A stretch of 64,000 bases of DNA, taken from Rhodosorus marinus. Taxonomy: Eukaryota > Rhodophyta > Stylonematophyceae > Stylonematales > Stylonemataceae. The notes under the pieces were generated by a model. That model ran no database searches. It worked only from the letters and a program-made list of their open reading frames with translations, and had not been told where the DNA came from. The DNA is taken from NCBI GenBank assembly GCA_029953675.1, contig JAMWBK010000011.1, positions 62,001-126,000 of the forward strand, written 5' to 3'. Shown in pieces: positions 23,321 to 34,252 of this stretch; the stretch's first letter is position 1; the number at the start of each line of letters is the position of its first letter. Both the position numbers and the translations under genes were made by a program.

Positions 23321-23586
23321 CCTTCTCGACGGTCCTCGTGTAGGATGCTTTCTGAAAAGTCATGCGGAAGAGGGGTTCTCAGACACCCCAAGCTGGGATT
23401 TTCGGAATGGGCCAGGTTGCGAACGTCCATTTCCCTATATTTACAAATGACCCACTTAAATATAGCTAAAAAGCATAGCACCTCCCTACCCATCTCACGA
23501 TGCATCTCATGTCGCAACCTGCGGAGCGGTCAGCAAAATGGTCAACGTGACCTTGGCTTGTGCGCAAAGTAGAGCCTAATCAAAAG

Positions 23587-25737
23587 TCAATTCGGTTCCA
23601 TAGGTTGAATTGATCCAGTGACGACCTTGCGTCCGTTCTTCTCTTGGGGAGGGTTTACCACGAACTCGTAGCTATGCGCGTACCCCTGCCCCAGCACGTT
23701 CGGGTAGGTTTTCGAACTTGCCAAGACTGAATGAATCCACTCCGTCGCGGTCACCGGTACGGTAACAGATACGTCCAGTTTTCTGTACATCCAGTACTCT
23801 ATAACAAACCGCACCACTGCCATGAACACGGCGACGACGGATATGGATAAAACCGTTATTAAACCGATAATGTACTCGTCCAATAGAACGGACACCGATC
23901 TCATCTCATATCCCATCACGACTCTAGTCTGGGACGAAACTTGAGTGGACAGCGCGAAGATGACATCTCTCATAGAGCGATGGGGTTTTCCGGAAAATAT
24001 TCGTCCCCGCGTGGAGGCACGAGATGAGAAGCGCGCGAGCTCTGGGTAGTTGTTCTTAAAGATCCTCTCCACGTTTCTGAGCGCAGCGTTGACCACTCCT
24101 GGGTCTCCTCCTTGCACCTCAACTCTCATGAAGGCCACTTCGCTCTCGAGCTTTATTTCGGTCAACCCCTCCTCTGCCTCTGGCGTGAACTTGTTTCCGT
24201 TGTAATGGAGTTTGCTGTTTCCGTACACGCAACTGAAACGTCCGTCACTCTGCTTAAAACACGCAATCTCAAATCGCAGGGCGACAAACAGAGCAGTCTG
24301 CTCCAATGGAATGCTTCGATCGATGTACCTCTTGTACCTCTCCAGCACCGTCCGACCACACCGGCTCTTCTGATCAACACCGACGACCATATTGACCATC
24401 TCGAACCCAAATTCCGCCCGCTCTTCCACCCCACTCACAATCCGGAAGGTCTCCATTGTCCGTTGCCTCTTCACCGATTTCATCGACGCTGTGAACCTGT
24501 TGCACGGAATCCCATCAAGTAAGACCTCCAGTGTAGGCCTGTAAGAACCTAACCCAGTCTCATCAAACGCCAAATACATGTAGTCATCCTCGTCTGTTGG
24601 GTTTGGCACGTCGTTGACTTCGACAGGGTTGATTTTGAACTTTCCGTCCGAAGACTCTCCTTTCTTCATTCTCGAGAGATCCACAACCTTCACGGTCTGC
24701 TGCTCGCCCGGTACGTAGTCCACCCTACTGTCCACCACAACCTCCGCATACCTGTGATTTTCCCTCAAGCTTCCAATCGCCTCCGGAGTGAGGGTTGAGA
24801 CTTGGGAAGCAAGCTGCCTGTCATCCTTGAAGCTGCTGAAAGATGCAAACTCAACGGTATGATCGAGATCCATGCCGATGTCAGTATCTCCAGATAAACC
24901 CCGGGGAACTCCATTTTCAAACCCGACTGGAGCCTTTCTAACTGTCCGTTGCGCCCTCATATCCAGTGTCACCTCCCGGAAGAAGAATTTTTGCAACAGG
25001 CACGTCTCGTCATTCAGCTGGAAGATCCCGTCGAAGTCCTCCGCGTTTTTCTCCTCCACGATTTTGCAATCCGGACGCTTCACTTCATGGTCGTATCTAT
25101 CAATACACACGTAATCCAAGGTCAAGCTTTCAATAAAGTCCAACGAGCTAACGCTCGGTGCATGGTAGAGTGATCGAGCGAAGCTCATGCCCTCACGCAG
25201 CTCCTCGAAAATGACCTTCTCCTCTTCATCTATTCTCAACCTACACTTGTCTATATGTCTTTCCTCCGAGATGCACCGGTTGAGCTTTTCAATGGAATCC
25301 ACTTGGCCCATGATGTTCACAATCTCCGCGTTGTCCGACAGGCCTACCATGTCATAAGGAATCGTCTCGTTCGTCGGATCGCTGACTGTTTCGTAGTCAA
25401 GTCCGTAGTCGATCAGGATGTGCAACAGGATCAGCGAGATCGTGAAAAGCAGCGAGATGACGGAGGCGCTCAGGTACAGTTGGAATCGGAACGCTTCACT
25501 CGGAGTTAATAGATCCTTCCTCTTCAGTCTGCGAAATTTTTTCAATCCGTTGGTTAGGTATGATAGAGAGCCGATGGTCTCAAAAGAGAACACTCTCAGA
25601 CCTTTCCGAATGTTTCTCCTCATATCCAGCTCTGTCAGAATCACCATCATCCTTATCCAGATCACTTGAAGCACCAACAGTAGAACGTCCGTCAGAATGT
25701 TTATTGTAGTCGGATCCACATCGATTACAAGCGCCAT
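23587..25737 (-). CDS. Array gene 4: three-TM Cys-rich membrane protein, clade B (716 aa)
   Basis: I place the start at the ATG at 25737 (MALVIDVDPTTINILTD) because it aligns with the start of gene 6; an in-frame extension to 25788 exists. TM1 lies at about 11-31, then VFSFETIGSLSYL and TM2 at about 92-115. The ectodomain has NRCISEERHIDKCRLR, YVCIDR, RPDC, ETCLLQKFFFREVTLDMRAQ, FSSFKDDRQL, CNRFTAS, RCGRTVLERYKRY and IACFKQ...FSCVYG. TM3 is at 622-643. The tail has VPVTATEWIHSVLASS and GYAHSYEFVVNP and ends IQPMEPN, a clade B hallmark. SYEFV offers a Tyr-x-x-hydrophobic sorting signal (inference). It is intronless and very similar to gene 5. Confidence 0.85.
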   Translation of the reverse strand: MALVIDVDPTTINILTDVLLLVLQVIWIRMMVILTELDMRRNIRKGLRVFSFETIGSLSYLTNGLKKFRRLKRKDLLTPSEAFRFQLYLSASVISLLFTISLILLHILIDYGLDYETVSDPTNETIPYDMVGLSDNAEIVNIMGQVDSIEKLNRCISEERHIDKCRLRIDEEEKVIFEELREGMSFARSLYHAPSVSSLDFIESLTLDYVCIDRYDHEVKRPDCKIVEEKNAEDFDGIFQLNDETCLLQKFFFREVTLDMRAQRTVRKAPVGFENGVPRGLSGDTDIGMDLDHTVEFASFSSFKDDRQLASQVSTLTPEAIGSLRENHRYAEVVVDSRVDYVPGEQQTVKVVDLSRMKKGESSDGKFKINPVEVNDVPNPTDEDDYMYLAFDETGLGSYRPTLEVLLDGIPCNRFTASMKSVKRQRTMETFRIVSGVEERAEFGFEMVNMVVGVDQKSRCGRTVLERYKRYIDRSIPLEQTALFVALRFEIACFKQSDGRFSCVYGNSKLHYNGNKFTPEAEEGLTEIKLESEVAFMRVEVQGGDPGVVNAALRNVERIFKNNYPELARFSSRASTRGRIFSGKPHRSMRDVIFALSTQVSSQTRVVMGYEMRSVSVLLDEYIIGLITVLSISVVAVFMAVVRFVIEYWMYRKLDVSVTVPVTATEWIHSVLASSKTYPNVLGQGYAHSYEFVVNPPQEKNGRKVVTGSIQPMEPN

Positions 25738-25835
25738 GGTCCAAAGCAAGCCCTCCTTCTCTACCTCGAATAATATGAAAAAAATCAAACTGAAATTCCT
25801 TTCCAGCTATGTCTCAAGTGTCAACAAACATTGCC

Positions 25836-25870
25836 AACATAGATCTTGAACCGCCCTGCATTGTCCATCA
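25836..25870 (-). promoter_or_regulatory. Conserved upstream block of array genes 4 and 5
   Basis: AACATAGATCTTGAACCGCC with flanking CTGCAT...CATCAG recurs nearly identically at 31559-31595, 75-100 bp upstream of the chosen ATGs of genes 4 and 5. It could be core promoter, 5' UTR or simply recent duplication. Immediately farther upstream the two flanks diverge. Confidence 0.5.
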
Positions 25871-26153
25871 GACTTTCAGAACCCACGGAACCAAGCCTGG
25901 ATACTCTACAAACAGCAAATAGGAAACAGAAACCTCCCCTCACCCCCACCTCACAACACATAAAACATTCCCGGACAAAACGTCTTTCAACCTACAAAAA
26001 GAACCCCTCCAAGACCACGTTCGAAAACCCAGCGCAATCGAGCAAACAGCACATCAAAACACAACAAACGAAAACGTCCATCCAGCCGAATAATAAAAAG
26101 AAAACACAGCAGGGAACCACAGGCCCCTCCTTCACCCCCACGCACACAAAAGT

Positions 26154-26324
26154 CCCCCGACGCCCAACCCAACTCTCCTCAACTTCAACAAATCACCAAC
26201 AAAGCCCCACCCCCCGACGCCCAACCCAACTCTGCTCAACTTCACACATCCCCAACTAAAGCCCTACCCCCCGAAAGCCCAACACAACTCTCCTCAACTC
26301 CAACAAAGCCCCCAACAAAGAATC
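26154..26324. repeat. 57-bp C-rich tandem repeat, three copies
   Basis: CCCCCGACGCCCAACCCAAC begins at 26154 and 26211, and a diverged copy (CCCCCGAAAGCCCAACAC) begins at 26268. Each copy continues with CTC(C/G)TCAACTTC. It lies 420-590 bp upstream of array gene 4. Confidence 0.85.
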
Positions 26325-27740
26325 TAGAACAGATCCAACTCTCGAATCCCACGGAGCCGCTCGCTCACTTTCGCGCTCCTCCAACGGGACGTCAGAAGAT
26401 TTGCGCACGAGTAGTGTACACAAAAAAATTTACCATTGCCTCACAAATATTGGAAAAACACATACACAGGAAGCGCCTCAAAATCAATAGCAAAAAAAAA
26501 CGGGTCAACAATTTTTATTTATTTTTTTAGCCCTTGCATTGGGGGTGTAATGTTTTGTCCGATAAACATAATCCTAGGGGTTTAGTACGTAGTTCTAGTA
26601 CGAGTACTATAGGCGTTTCGAGTGTGGCCCTTGAAAGCCGTGAAGAAAAGGTGTCAGATAGAATCCAAGCATGTTTGAAAACCTATATTGATGCAACTGC
26701 GTACGAATTTGTTCTGTTTAGTATATATTATTTGTCCATCGGCAGGTTATCGGCGTTTTATGGCGACAAGAATGTACAGGTTTGCTAATTTGTTTTGGTC
26801 TACTTTTCGCGGTTTCTATGGAATGGATGGTTTTTATATAAATTTAAGAAAACGGATGTTTCTTGGCATCAGGGTTGTGTCCCATCGGTATGTATGAAGA
26901 AAAATAAATACAGAGTCAAGATTAATGGAAAACAATCACAATTTCCCTGTATTTATTTTTGTAATCTGTATTTATTTGTATTTATTCTCAAAACCGTTCC
27001 TCACGATACTAAAAACGGCGAAAATTAATACCGATCACATTGTAAACTATGATCACTATGATCCACGCTCAGCCGGGAGTAAAAGTCCACTTTTCGCTTA
27101 GCAGCTCGATTCCGTTGCTGAATAGTAGATAGATTTATCTTCTGACCCTCGATTTCGCACAGAACAGAAGAAGTATTTGTTGGTGTGCAATCCTCGACTT
27201 GGTTTCAGTATTTAAGAAACTCGGTAGGGAAAACAAATAATTACCGCGATTCCAGCTCGTTTCCTCCGGTATTTTTTCTCAGGATAATCCCAGTGTATTG
27301 AAAATACTTGCAGGTATTCATTGCGCCGTCGGGTTTTTACTATAGATGCAGTTACGTTCAGACCTCTCGATCATGCACCCGATCCTATCTCAAAATTCGA
27401 AAGTTATGCTCGAACGGGCCTGGAGAGTACTGAGGTCAGCGATGACTCGCGAACGCCAGGGGACGTACCTTTTCGCCCTGATCTTCCCTCCTCGTCGTTT
27501 ACCTGTTTACGTTTCTGGCTGTGGCGGATGAGCGCTGCTTTGCCGTTGGAGGCACGCGATCTTCGCCGCGCACAGTCTTCTTTTCCCTCGGTTGTTTTTT
27601 GTTTCATTCCAGGATCAAACAAATTCATTCAGTAGCAGCATGACATGATGTACAATGTACTGCTAATAAAAATTTTGCACGATACCAAAATTTGTACTTC
27701 CCACCCAGAGCCTGAGTGGAGTTGCCCCCTAAAAGTGTTC

Positions 27741-27790
27741 CGTGCGCACATGGGGAGGCGAGATGAGAGCCGCGCTGAGCTCTGAGTATA
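27741..27790 (-). pseudogene. Short array-gene relic (pre-TM3 segment)
   Basis: The plus-strand string GAGGCGAGATGAGAGCCGCG...GAGCTCTGAGTA resembles the segment of gene 4 near 24010-24050 that encodes ELARFSSRASTRGR. The minus-strand translation SSARLSSRLPMCAR keeps part of the motif. Only about 50 bp are alignable and frames are broken. The match could be coincidental. Confidence 0.35.
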
Positions 27791-27829
27791 TATAAGGTGG
27801 CAATTGGGCACGCCTTATGGGATGTGGGA

Positions 27830-28022
27830 GTATAGGGAGTGCCCTATCCGCCCTATGAGTAACGCGGGGGGGGGGCCAGTTGCTGAGGCCCTATGATGCC
27901 CTATCGCCCCATTTCAAGGTGCTTCGTTGGGAACCTCATAAAGCGGCTGAGGGATTGTGATATAGATGGGATAGGGTTCGACTGCTGGATCGTTGGGGTA
28001 GATAGAACACTGCATAGGGTCG
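27830..28022. repeat. CCCTAT/ATAGGG motif cluster
   Basis: At least seven CCCTAT or ATAGGG words occur in about 190 bp (near 27832, 27842, 27851, 27889, 27899, 27968 and 28015), flanking an 11-G run. The pattern is telomere-like but not a uniform tandem repeat. Confidence 0.5.
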
Positions 28023-28506
28023 AGCATGGATGCTCACGCCCGGAACGACTACTGAGGAATTCCTCAGTCTGACGGTTTTCACTTCCTTGACGTCATGGCA
28101 AGTTCAAAGATTTCCCGAATCTCATCCGCTTGTCTTTCTTCCCCTCCACCCAAAGCTACATTGAATTATGCCAATTATAGTTCGCTGAGGCTAAGCGCTC
28201 ACTCTTCAGATGAGAGTCAAATACTGTGCCAAATCTTGGGGTATGAATAGGCTTGCTTTGACTGGGAGATGATGGAGCCAAGTAAATGGAAGTCGCGGAG
28301 AAAAGTGTTAGGATCTAGGCCGGAAGTGTCGCACTGGAGTGTTGCAAGGTATTAACCGGAGCAATTTTCTCAATGTGACTGCGTCTTTTGCTTTTTTTTG
28401 CGTTTTGCGCATGGAGGGATAGATATCATTATTGTCTGTGATCGGAGCGAAGTCAATAGTCCCTTGATCAATTACATACGCTCATCGCACTGGTACCAGT
28501 ACGGCT

Positions 28507-28545
28507 GATCGAGTACTGGACTGGATGTACAGAAAACTGGATGCC
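28507..28545 (+). pseudogene. Inverted array-gene relic (post-TM3 segment)
   Basis: GAGTACTGG followed by GGATGTACAGAAAACTGGA on the plus strand matches the minus-strand coding sequence of gene 4 for EYWMYRKLD. The relic therefore has orientation opposite to all six genes. A 5-bp duplication (ACTGG) sits inside it. The alignable part is about 35 bp. Confidence 0.5.
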
Positions 28546-28559
28546 AACGCTGGTGTCGA

Positions 28560-29020
28560 CAGATTGCGGACGAGAGTGCCTTTTCTTAGCTATACAATTG
28601 TACCACATCATGTTTTCCTCCATATGAGATGGACAATCGAGAATTCACAACAAACCTCCCGAATAAACCACTTCGATAATCAAACCGGAACAAAAGCCGA
28701 AACGCTCCGAGCAAACAATGCCGATGAATCCGCTGCGAGGTGGGTGATCAGGATCGACACGACGACACGTCACTGAGCACCCCTGGAGGTCAACTGTCGA
28801 ATTGCATCAACTGGTCTAGATGACTAGGATAACTGTCATGGTAGTCTCCACCAACTTCAGAGAAGAGCAACCCCTGACTGCACCAATCCAGCGCCCGGAT
28901 CCACCGTTGCCAAGAAAATTCCGCTACAGCGCTTTCGGAACGGGCTCTTGAAACATAAAACACTGCCCAAAAAAAAGTGATGGCTGACACTCGCGTTTTT
29001 CCTTGCAAGAACCTGCGCAC
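28560..29020. repeat. Segmental duplication copy 1 (partner 32960-33370)
   Basis: Shared order of landmarks with 32960-33370: CAATTGT.CCACAT.ATG, CATGAGAT (ATGAGAT), CCACTTC..ATAATCA, GGAAC...AGCCGAA, CGCTTTCG.AAC and TGACTGACA/TGGCTGACA. The block lies downstream of the 3' end of array gene 5 as the partner lies downstream of gene 6. The duplication unit therefore included 3' flanking DNA. Confidence 0.6.
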
Positions 29021-29306
29021 TGGGGTGGCGGGTCACGATTCTTTCATGCCTCTATAGGCAACCACAGACGGAATTCTTTCCTTACACGCGTGAGGCGCCA
29101 GCGCTCTGCGCGAGGGGGTTTGGATCGGTTGTGATCAGTTGGTTGCGACCATCGGCTTTCGAGCTCGTATAAATCATTAATTTTGTTAATAAAAAGTCAA
29201 AGTTAGATCATCCCTAACTATATCCTGATACATATTTTGTCCCAGCGAACATGGGGAACACCAACAAGTCAACGTGGTCTAGGCTTGCGCATGGTGTCCG
29301 CTCAAG

Positions 29307-31484
29307 TTAATTCGGTTCCATCGGCTGAATTGATCCAGTAATGACTTTTCGTCCGTCCACCTCTCGGTGAGGGTTTACCACGAACTCGTAAGTATGTGCG
29401 TACCCCGACCCGAGGACTTTCGGGTAGTTTCTCGAGCTCGCCAAGACTGAGTGAATCCACTCTGTCGCGTTCACTGGTACCGTCACAGAAACGTTCTGCT
29501 TTCTGTACATCCAGTACTCGACAATGAACCGCACAAGTGCGATGAGCATAGCGACTACGACTATGGATAAGACCGTAATTAGACCGATGATGTACTCGTC
29601 CAAGAGTACCGACACAGACCTCGTCTCATATCCCATCACGACTCTGGTCTGCGACTTGACTTGAGTGGAGAGCGCAAAGATCAAGTCCCGCACAGAACGA
29701 TGTGGTCTTCCGGCAAATATTCGTCCTCGTGTGGATGCACGAGATGAGAAGCGTGCGAGCTCTGGGTAGTAGTTCTTGAAGATCCTCTCCACGTTTCTCA
29801 GAGCGGCGTTGACCACTCGTGGGTCCCCTCCTTGCACTTCAACTCTCATGAACGCCACTTCGCTCTTGACGTCTATGGATATCAAACCTTTCCGGGCCGG
29901 TGGCTTGAACTTGTTTATCCAATTCTTCCCGTTGAAATAGAGTTTGTTGCTTGCGTTGCTGTTTCCGTAAACGCAACTGAGACGTCCGTCTCTCTGTTTG
30001 AAGCACACAATCTCAAATTCTAGGGAAACAAACAGAGCGGTCTTCTCCGATATAATGGTTCGATTGGCGAAGCTCCGGTATCTCTTCAGCACCGCCTTGC
30101 CACACTTGCTCTCCTGATCAACTCCGACGATCATGTTGACCGTCTCAAACCCAAATTTTGCCCTCTGTTCCTCTCCATCCAGACTTCGGTATGTCTCAGT
30201 GCTCGTTTGCCTCTTCACCGACACCCACGACGCGCTGAACTGGTCGCACTTCTTCCCGTCAATCAGAACGTCCAATGTAAGATTGTAAGCATTTGACTCA
30301 GTTACATCAAACGGGGTCAAGTACATGTAGTCCGGCTGGTCTGCTGGACTAGGCACGTTATCTTCTCGGACAGATTTCACCCTAAACTTTATGTCTGCAA
30401 AGGTTCCTTGTCTAGTCCTCGACAAGTTCAGAACCCTTACTGTTTGCTTTTCTCTGGGTACGTACCGCACCCTACTGTTCACGTCCACCTCTGCATAGCT
30501 AGAGTCTTTACTCAGCTTTCCAATCTTTTCCGGAGCGAGGATTGAAACTTGAGAAGCAAGCTGTCTGTCATCCTTGAAGCTACTGAAAGATGCATACTCA
30601 ACGGGCCGATCGATGTCCGTCATAATCTCCGCACTCCCTAGCAAACCCTCAGGAAACCCATTTTCTAACCCGACCGGAGTCTTTCTAACGGTCCGTTGTG
30701 CCCTCATATCCAGCGTCAACTCCCGGATGAAGAATTTTTGCAACAGACAGGTCTCATTGTTCAGTTGGAAGATTCCGTCGAAGTCCGTCGCGTTTTTCTG
30801 CTCCACGATCTTGCAATCCGGACGCTTCACTTCATGGTTGTCTCTGTCAATACACTTATAATCCAACTTCACGTTTTCAACGATGTCCAACGAGCGAACG
30901 CTCGGCGCATGGTAGAGTGATCGAGCGAAGCTCATCCCCTCACGCAGCTCCTCGAAAATGATCTTCTCCTCTTCATCTATTCTCAACCTACATTTGTCAA
31001 TGTGTTTTTCCTCCGTGATGCACCGGCTGAGCTTTTCTACGGAATCCACTTGGCCCATACTGTTTACAATCTCCGAGTTGTCCGACAGGCCTACCATGTA
31101 ATAAGGAATCGTCTCGTTGGTTGGATCGACGACCGTGACATAGTCAAGTCCGTAATCTATCAGAATGTGCATCAGGACCAGCGATATCGTAAAAAGCAAG
31201 GAGACGATCGAGATTCCCAGGTATAACCGGAACTGGAACGCTTCATTCGGACTTAATATATTCTTCCTTTTCAGTCTCCGAGATTTTTTCCACCCGTGCG
31301 TTAGGTATGACAGAGAGCCCATCGTTTCAAACGAGAACACCCTCCGACCTTTCCGAATGTTCCTCTTCATATCCAGCTCTGTTAGAATCACCATCATCCT
31401 TATCCAGATCACTTGAAGCACCAACAGCAGAATATCCGTGAGGATGTTCACTGTGGTGGGATCCATATCGAGTCGAAACGCCAT
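29307..31484 (-). CDS. Array gene 5: three-TM Cys-rich membrane protein, clade B (725 aa)
   Basis: The closest relative of gene 4 over the entire length. I choose the ATG at 31484 (MAFRLDMDPTTVNILTD) by alignment; an in-frame ATG at 31544 would add 20 residues. TM1 lies at about 11-31, with VFSFETMGSLSYL, TM2, then an ectodomain with SRCITEEKHIDKCRLR, YKCIDR, RPDC, ETCLLQKFFIRELTLDMRAQ, FSSFKDDRQL, CDQFSASW, KCGKAVLKRYR and IVCFKQ...LSCVYG. TM3 is at about 631-652, with tail VPVNATEWIHSVLASS, TYEFVVNP and terminus IQPMEPN. Several N-glycosylation sequons (NETIP, NNET, NATD, NRT) fit a luminal or extracellular ectodomain. Compared with gene 4, the segment after SCVYG carries a short insertion. 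Confidence 0.85.
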   Translation of the reverse strand: MAFRLDMDPTTVNILTDILLLVLQVIWIRMMVILTELDMKRNIRKGRRVFSFETMGSLSYLTHGWKKSRRLKRKNILSPNEAFQFRLYLGISIVSLLFTISLVLMHILIDYGLDYVTVVDPTNETIPYYMVGLSDNSEIVNSMGQVDSVEKLSRCITEEKHIDKCRLRIDEEEKIIFEELREGMSFARSLYHAPSVRSLDIVENVKLDYKCIDRDNHEVKRPDCKIVEQKNATDFDGIFQLNNETCLLQKFFIRELTLDMRAQRTVRKTPVGLENGFPEGLLGSAEIMTDIDRPVEYASFSSFKDDRQLASQVSILAPEKIGKLSKDSSYAEVDVNSRVRYVPREKQTVRVLNLSRTRQGTFADIKFRVKSVREDNVPSPADQPDYMYLTPFDVTESNAYNLTLDVLIDGKKCDQFSASWVSVKRQTSTETYRSLDGEEQRAKFGFETVNMIVGVDQESKCGKAVLKRYRSFANRTIISEKTALFVSLEFEIVCFKQRDGRLSCVYGNSNASNKLYFNGKNWINKFKPPARKGLISIDVKSEVAFMRVEVQGGDPRVVNAALRNVERIFKNYYPELARFSSRASTRGRIFAGRPHRSVRDLIFALSTQVKSQTRVVMGYETRSVSVLLDEYIIGLITVLSIVVVAMLIALVRFIVEYWMYRKQNVSVTVPVNATEWIHSVLASSRNYPKVLGSGYAHTYEFVVNPHREVDGRKVITGSIQPMEPN

Positions 31485-31558
31485 CGCACAACAACCCCGC
31501 TCCCCTCTTCCGCACAAAGCAAAGTCAAATAAGTAGTTTATCATTCACCTTGACCTGC

Positions 31559-31595
31559 AAACATAGACCTTGAACCGCTCTACATCATCTATCAG
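31559..31595 (-). promoter_or_regulatory. Conserved upstream block of array gene 5
   Basis: AAACATAGACCTTGAACCGC and the following CTACATCATCTATCAG match 25836-25870 upstream of gene 4 with few substitutions, while the flanks differ more. It is 75-110 bp upstream of the ATG at 31484. Confidence 0.5.
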
Positions 31596-32959
31596 AATAA
31601 ATAGACTCCATATCCACCCCTGCTCACTCTATAAAGGGGCAAAAAAATAGAGCCAGCGAGCTCCTCTCATAGCGCACCAAATATTCCCAAACCAAACCGT
31701 CTATCCAGACAAACACCCAAGAAAACACAGCAACCCCCAATTCCCTCCCAATCAAGTCCAGAACGCAAACAAGAAGACAGATCACGCTCTCCAAAAGATC
31801 CCTTACGCAGAACGCTTCCCTTCCTCCACTAAACCAAGCCTTCAATCTACAGAGCCAAGCCCTCGCCGTTCACAAACTGGACTTTACTAGCAAACTAAGC
31901 CGCCAAACACCCCGTCCTCCTCAACCACCCCCCTCCCTAGCAAAGACTCCAGAACTAAAGGTAAATACTTACAACAAGGAGACACACACATACGTTCTTA
32001 CATACAAAATCTGTAGGGAAGCTACCCTTCCTCCTCCTCCTTCCCCAGACAGCAAGTCTACATCATCCCCATAAGAACTTTCTCCTCAAAGCCTACCTCA
32101 GCTCTCGTGAAATGAAAAAAATAGAACAGTTCTCTACATTTGAGTAAAAATACTCAAATTATGATCAGCTTTAGCCATAAAAATAAAAATAAAACCGAAT
32201 ATCAAAGTCCGCTTTCTACATCTGTAATCTTACATCATAATCTTGGTGAATTTCGCCAGAGAGCTTCAGCTGCCAACATCAACTTTTTTTCACCATTAAA
32301 CTGAATAGAACTTTAAATATCGAGCTCCTCACGGGTTGTGCATATTTTGTAGTTAAAAAAGAATTGTAGAGAAAACGGCTGCCGGAAAAAGTAACTTTCT
32401 GCTGGGATCTTCGTTTCAATTTATTTCAACAAATGATGAAATTGTAGCCTAAATTTATCCAGTTAAACGATATAATATATATAGCAATCATATGTCGCCA
32501 CGTGTCCAAGAAAGTGCAGAATTTGATTGTGTCTTTTTTAGTTTCACAACTGGCGCTAATCAAGTGTCACAACTGGCGCTAATCAACCATTCAATCAAGT
32601 GAACGAATTTGTTTAATAGGTTAAGGTTGGCGGTTGTGTTGTGAGTCTTCGTGAATGGCGAGACAAAGTATCTGTGACCGAAGACATGGGAAGCCCATAG
32701 ATTACGTGGGAAGGTTTTGGGGGTGTATGAAGTGATGGAGAAGTGATCTGTCGTGTCAATCCGGATCCATGGGTGTCAATAGACCGGGTAAGGTATTGCG
32801 TGCAAATGAGTCTTCCGGCGGCTTTTTTTTGTTTTTTTTGGACCCGATGTGTGTTCAACCCCAGAAATTCCTGTTCCAGAAACAAGAAAGCGCTTCAGCT
32901 CTCCCGTCTGACCGCCCATACGGCCGTACATCATTTTCAAGGACAGAAGAGGAAGCGAC

Positions 32960-33370
32960 TTTCTTTGCTTTCCCAATTGTTCCACATGATGGATTCTTCC
33001 GCATGAGATCGAGTGCTATTATTTATGAGAAGAACCTGTCGAATGCACCACTTCCCATAATCATCCTGGAACGAGAGCCGAAGCACTACGAACAAACTCT
33101 CCCAAGGAATCCCCTGCCTTTTCAAGAGATCACCGCAAGTACAGCGTCGTCTCATGCGAGGTGAAACAACCGAGAAGAATAGCTAAGATATCTTCCATGC
33201 TAGCCCTACAAGGATCCTACAACGGCAAGGAGATCCAGTACTTTCCAAGCACCAACCCCACCGTGGCGGCTATAGAAGACAGCTGAACCGCTTTCGAAAC
33301 ACCTCCCAAAAATATAAAAACAAAGTGAAATAAAAATATTGACTGACATTCCCTTTTTCTCAGGAAAACA
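32960..33370. repeat. Segmental duplication copy 2 (partner 28560-29020)
   Basis: Collinear with 28560-29020 as described there. Positions 33230-33370 match 28860-29020 around AGCACCAA/GCACCAAT, CGCTTTCG and TGACTGACATTC. Neither copy has a shared open frame, so it is probably non-coding flank. Confidence 0.6.
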
Positions 33371-34252
33371 TATTTATACGCGTTTCATTCATAGGGGTAG
33401 GGGTAATTGTGAAGTTCATATTACTTTTTTTTAACCTCATAAATTAAACAGTAGCGAATTCGTTTCCGGGTGGAAAGGGTATTTCAAAACACAAGCTTTT
33501 TTATTGATTGATCTAGCGTTTTTTTTGCAAAACCGCGAAAACCGTTGCACGGTTTTTTAAACTATATTTCTAACGTTCTCCAGCATGAAAGATGTCGTGA
33601 ACCGCCAGCGATGAAGATATTCGCGATTCTTGGGCGGACAGCGTCTGCGGGATGAGGTTCCAACGATAAGCGGCTGATGTAGATCGAAGGATGTTCGAAA
33701 TGTGTAAAGGTGACATTTTCAGCTAACAGCTCTCCCATGCTTGTTGACCGCTTATGAGCGAGTGACTCTCTTGCGCAGTTTAGCGGCCTCCCTGGCAGGA
33801 TTGCCCTCGGACAAAGAGAAGGTACACGTCCTGCAAATCAGTTTGAAAATCGGACGGAAGCCGTGGTCTTCCGTTTCAGGTTGTGGAATAGGACGTGCCA
33901 AGCGAGGTCTCGTCGGCTGCGGTTAGGAGGTTAAGGCCGCTCGGTGGTTTCTCTTTTTTCCGATGCTCTGGTCTGAAGTGGCGGTGAAGAGTGGTCGGTG
34001 AAGGGAATTCCCGTACTCCTGAATACCGGCTTAACTTTATACGTACAAGCTCCGAAGATATGATGAGGAAACGAAAACGTCTTGGAAAGACTGTTGCCTC
34101 ACCCACAATGGTCAAGTCGACTCGCTTGCGTTGGATCCCAAGGATAATGTTTTCATAATTTAATAATAGCCCTCCTTCCCTCCCTCTCGCAGCATCACAA
34201 GCTCGCAAAGACATATCCAATCTATATACCATTGCTCACTGCTTCTTTCTTC

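Larger units (their letters stand above)
25738..29306. other. Spacer between array genes 4 and 5
   Basis: About 3.6 kb without an intact gene. From left to right it holds a 35-bp block conserved with gene 5 (25836), C-rich DNA with a 57-bp tandem repeat (26154), AT-rich DNA, two short relics of array genes (27741 and 28507), a CCCTAT/ATAGGG cluster (27830), and a block duplicated near 33 kb (28560-29020). Confidence 0.5.
31485..34252. other. Spacer between array genes 5 and 6
   Basis: Contains the conserved upstream block (31559-31595), about 500 bp of C-rich DNA (31600-32100), AT-rich DNA, and the second copy of the segmental duplication (32960-33370). A direct repeat, CACAACTGGCGCTAATCAA, occurs twice near 32546-32587. 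No intact gene is seen. Confidence 0.5.

Noticed and set aside
28525-28776. 83-aa plus-strand ORF as a gene
   Set aside because: Begins in an inverted array-gene relic and continues into the duplicated non-coding block; frame not preserved in the partner copy.
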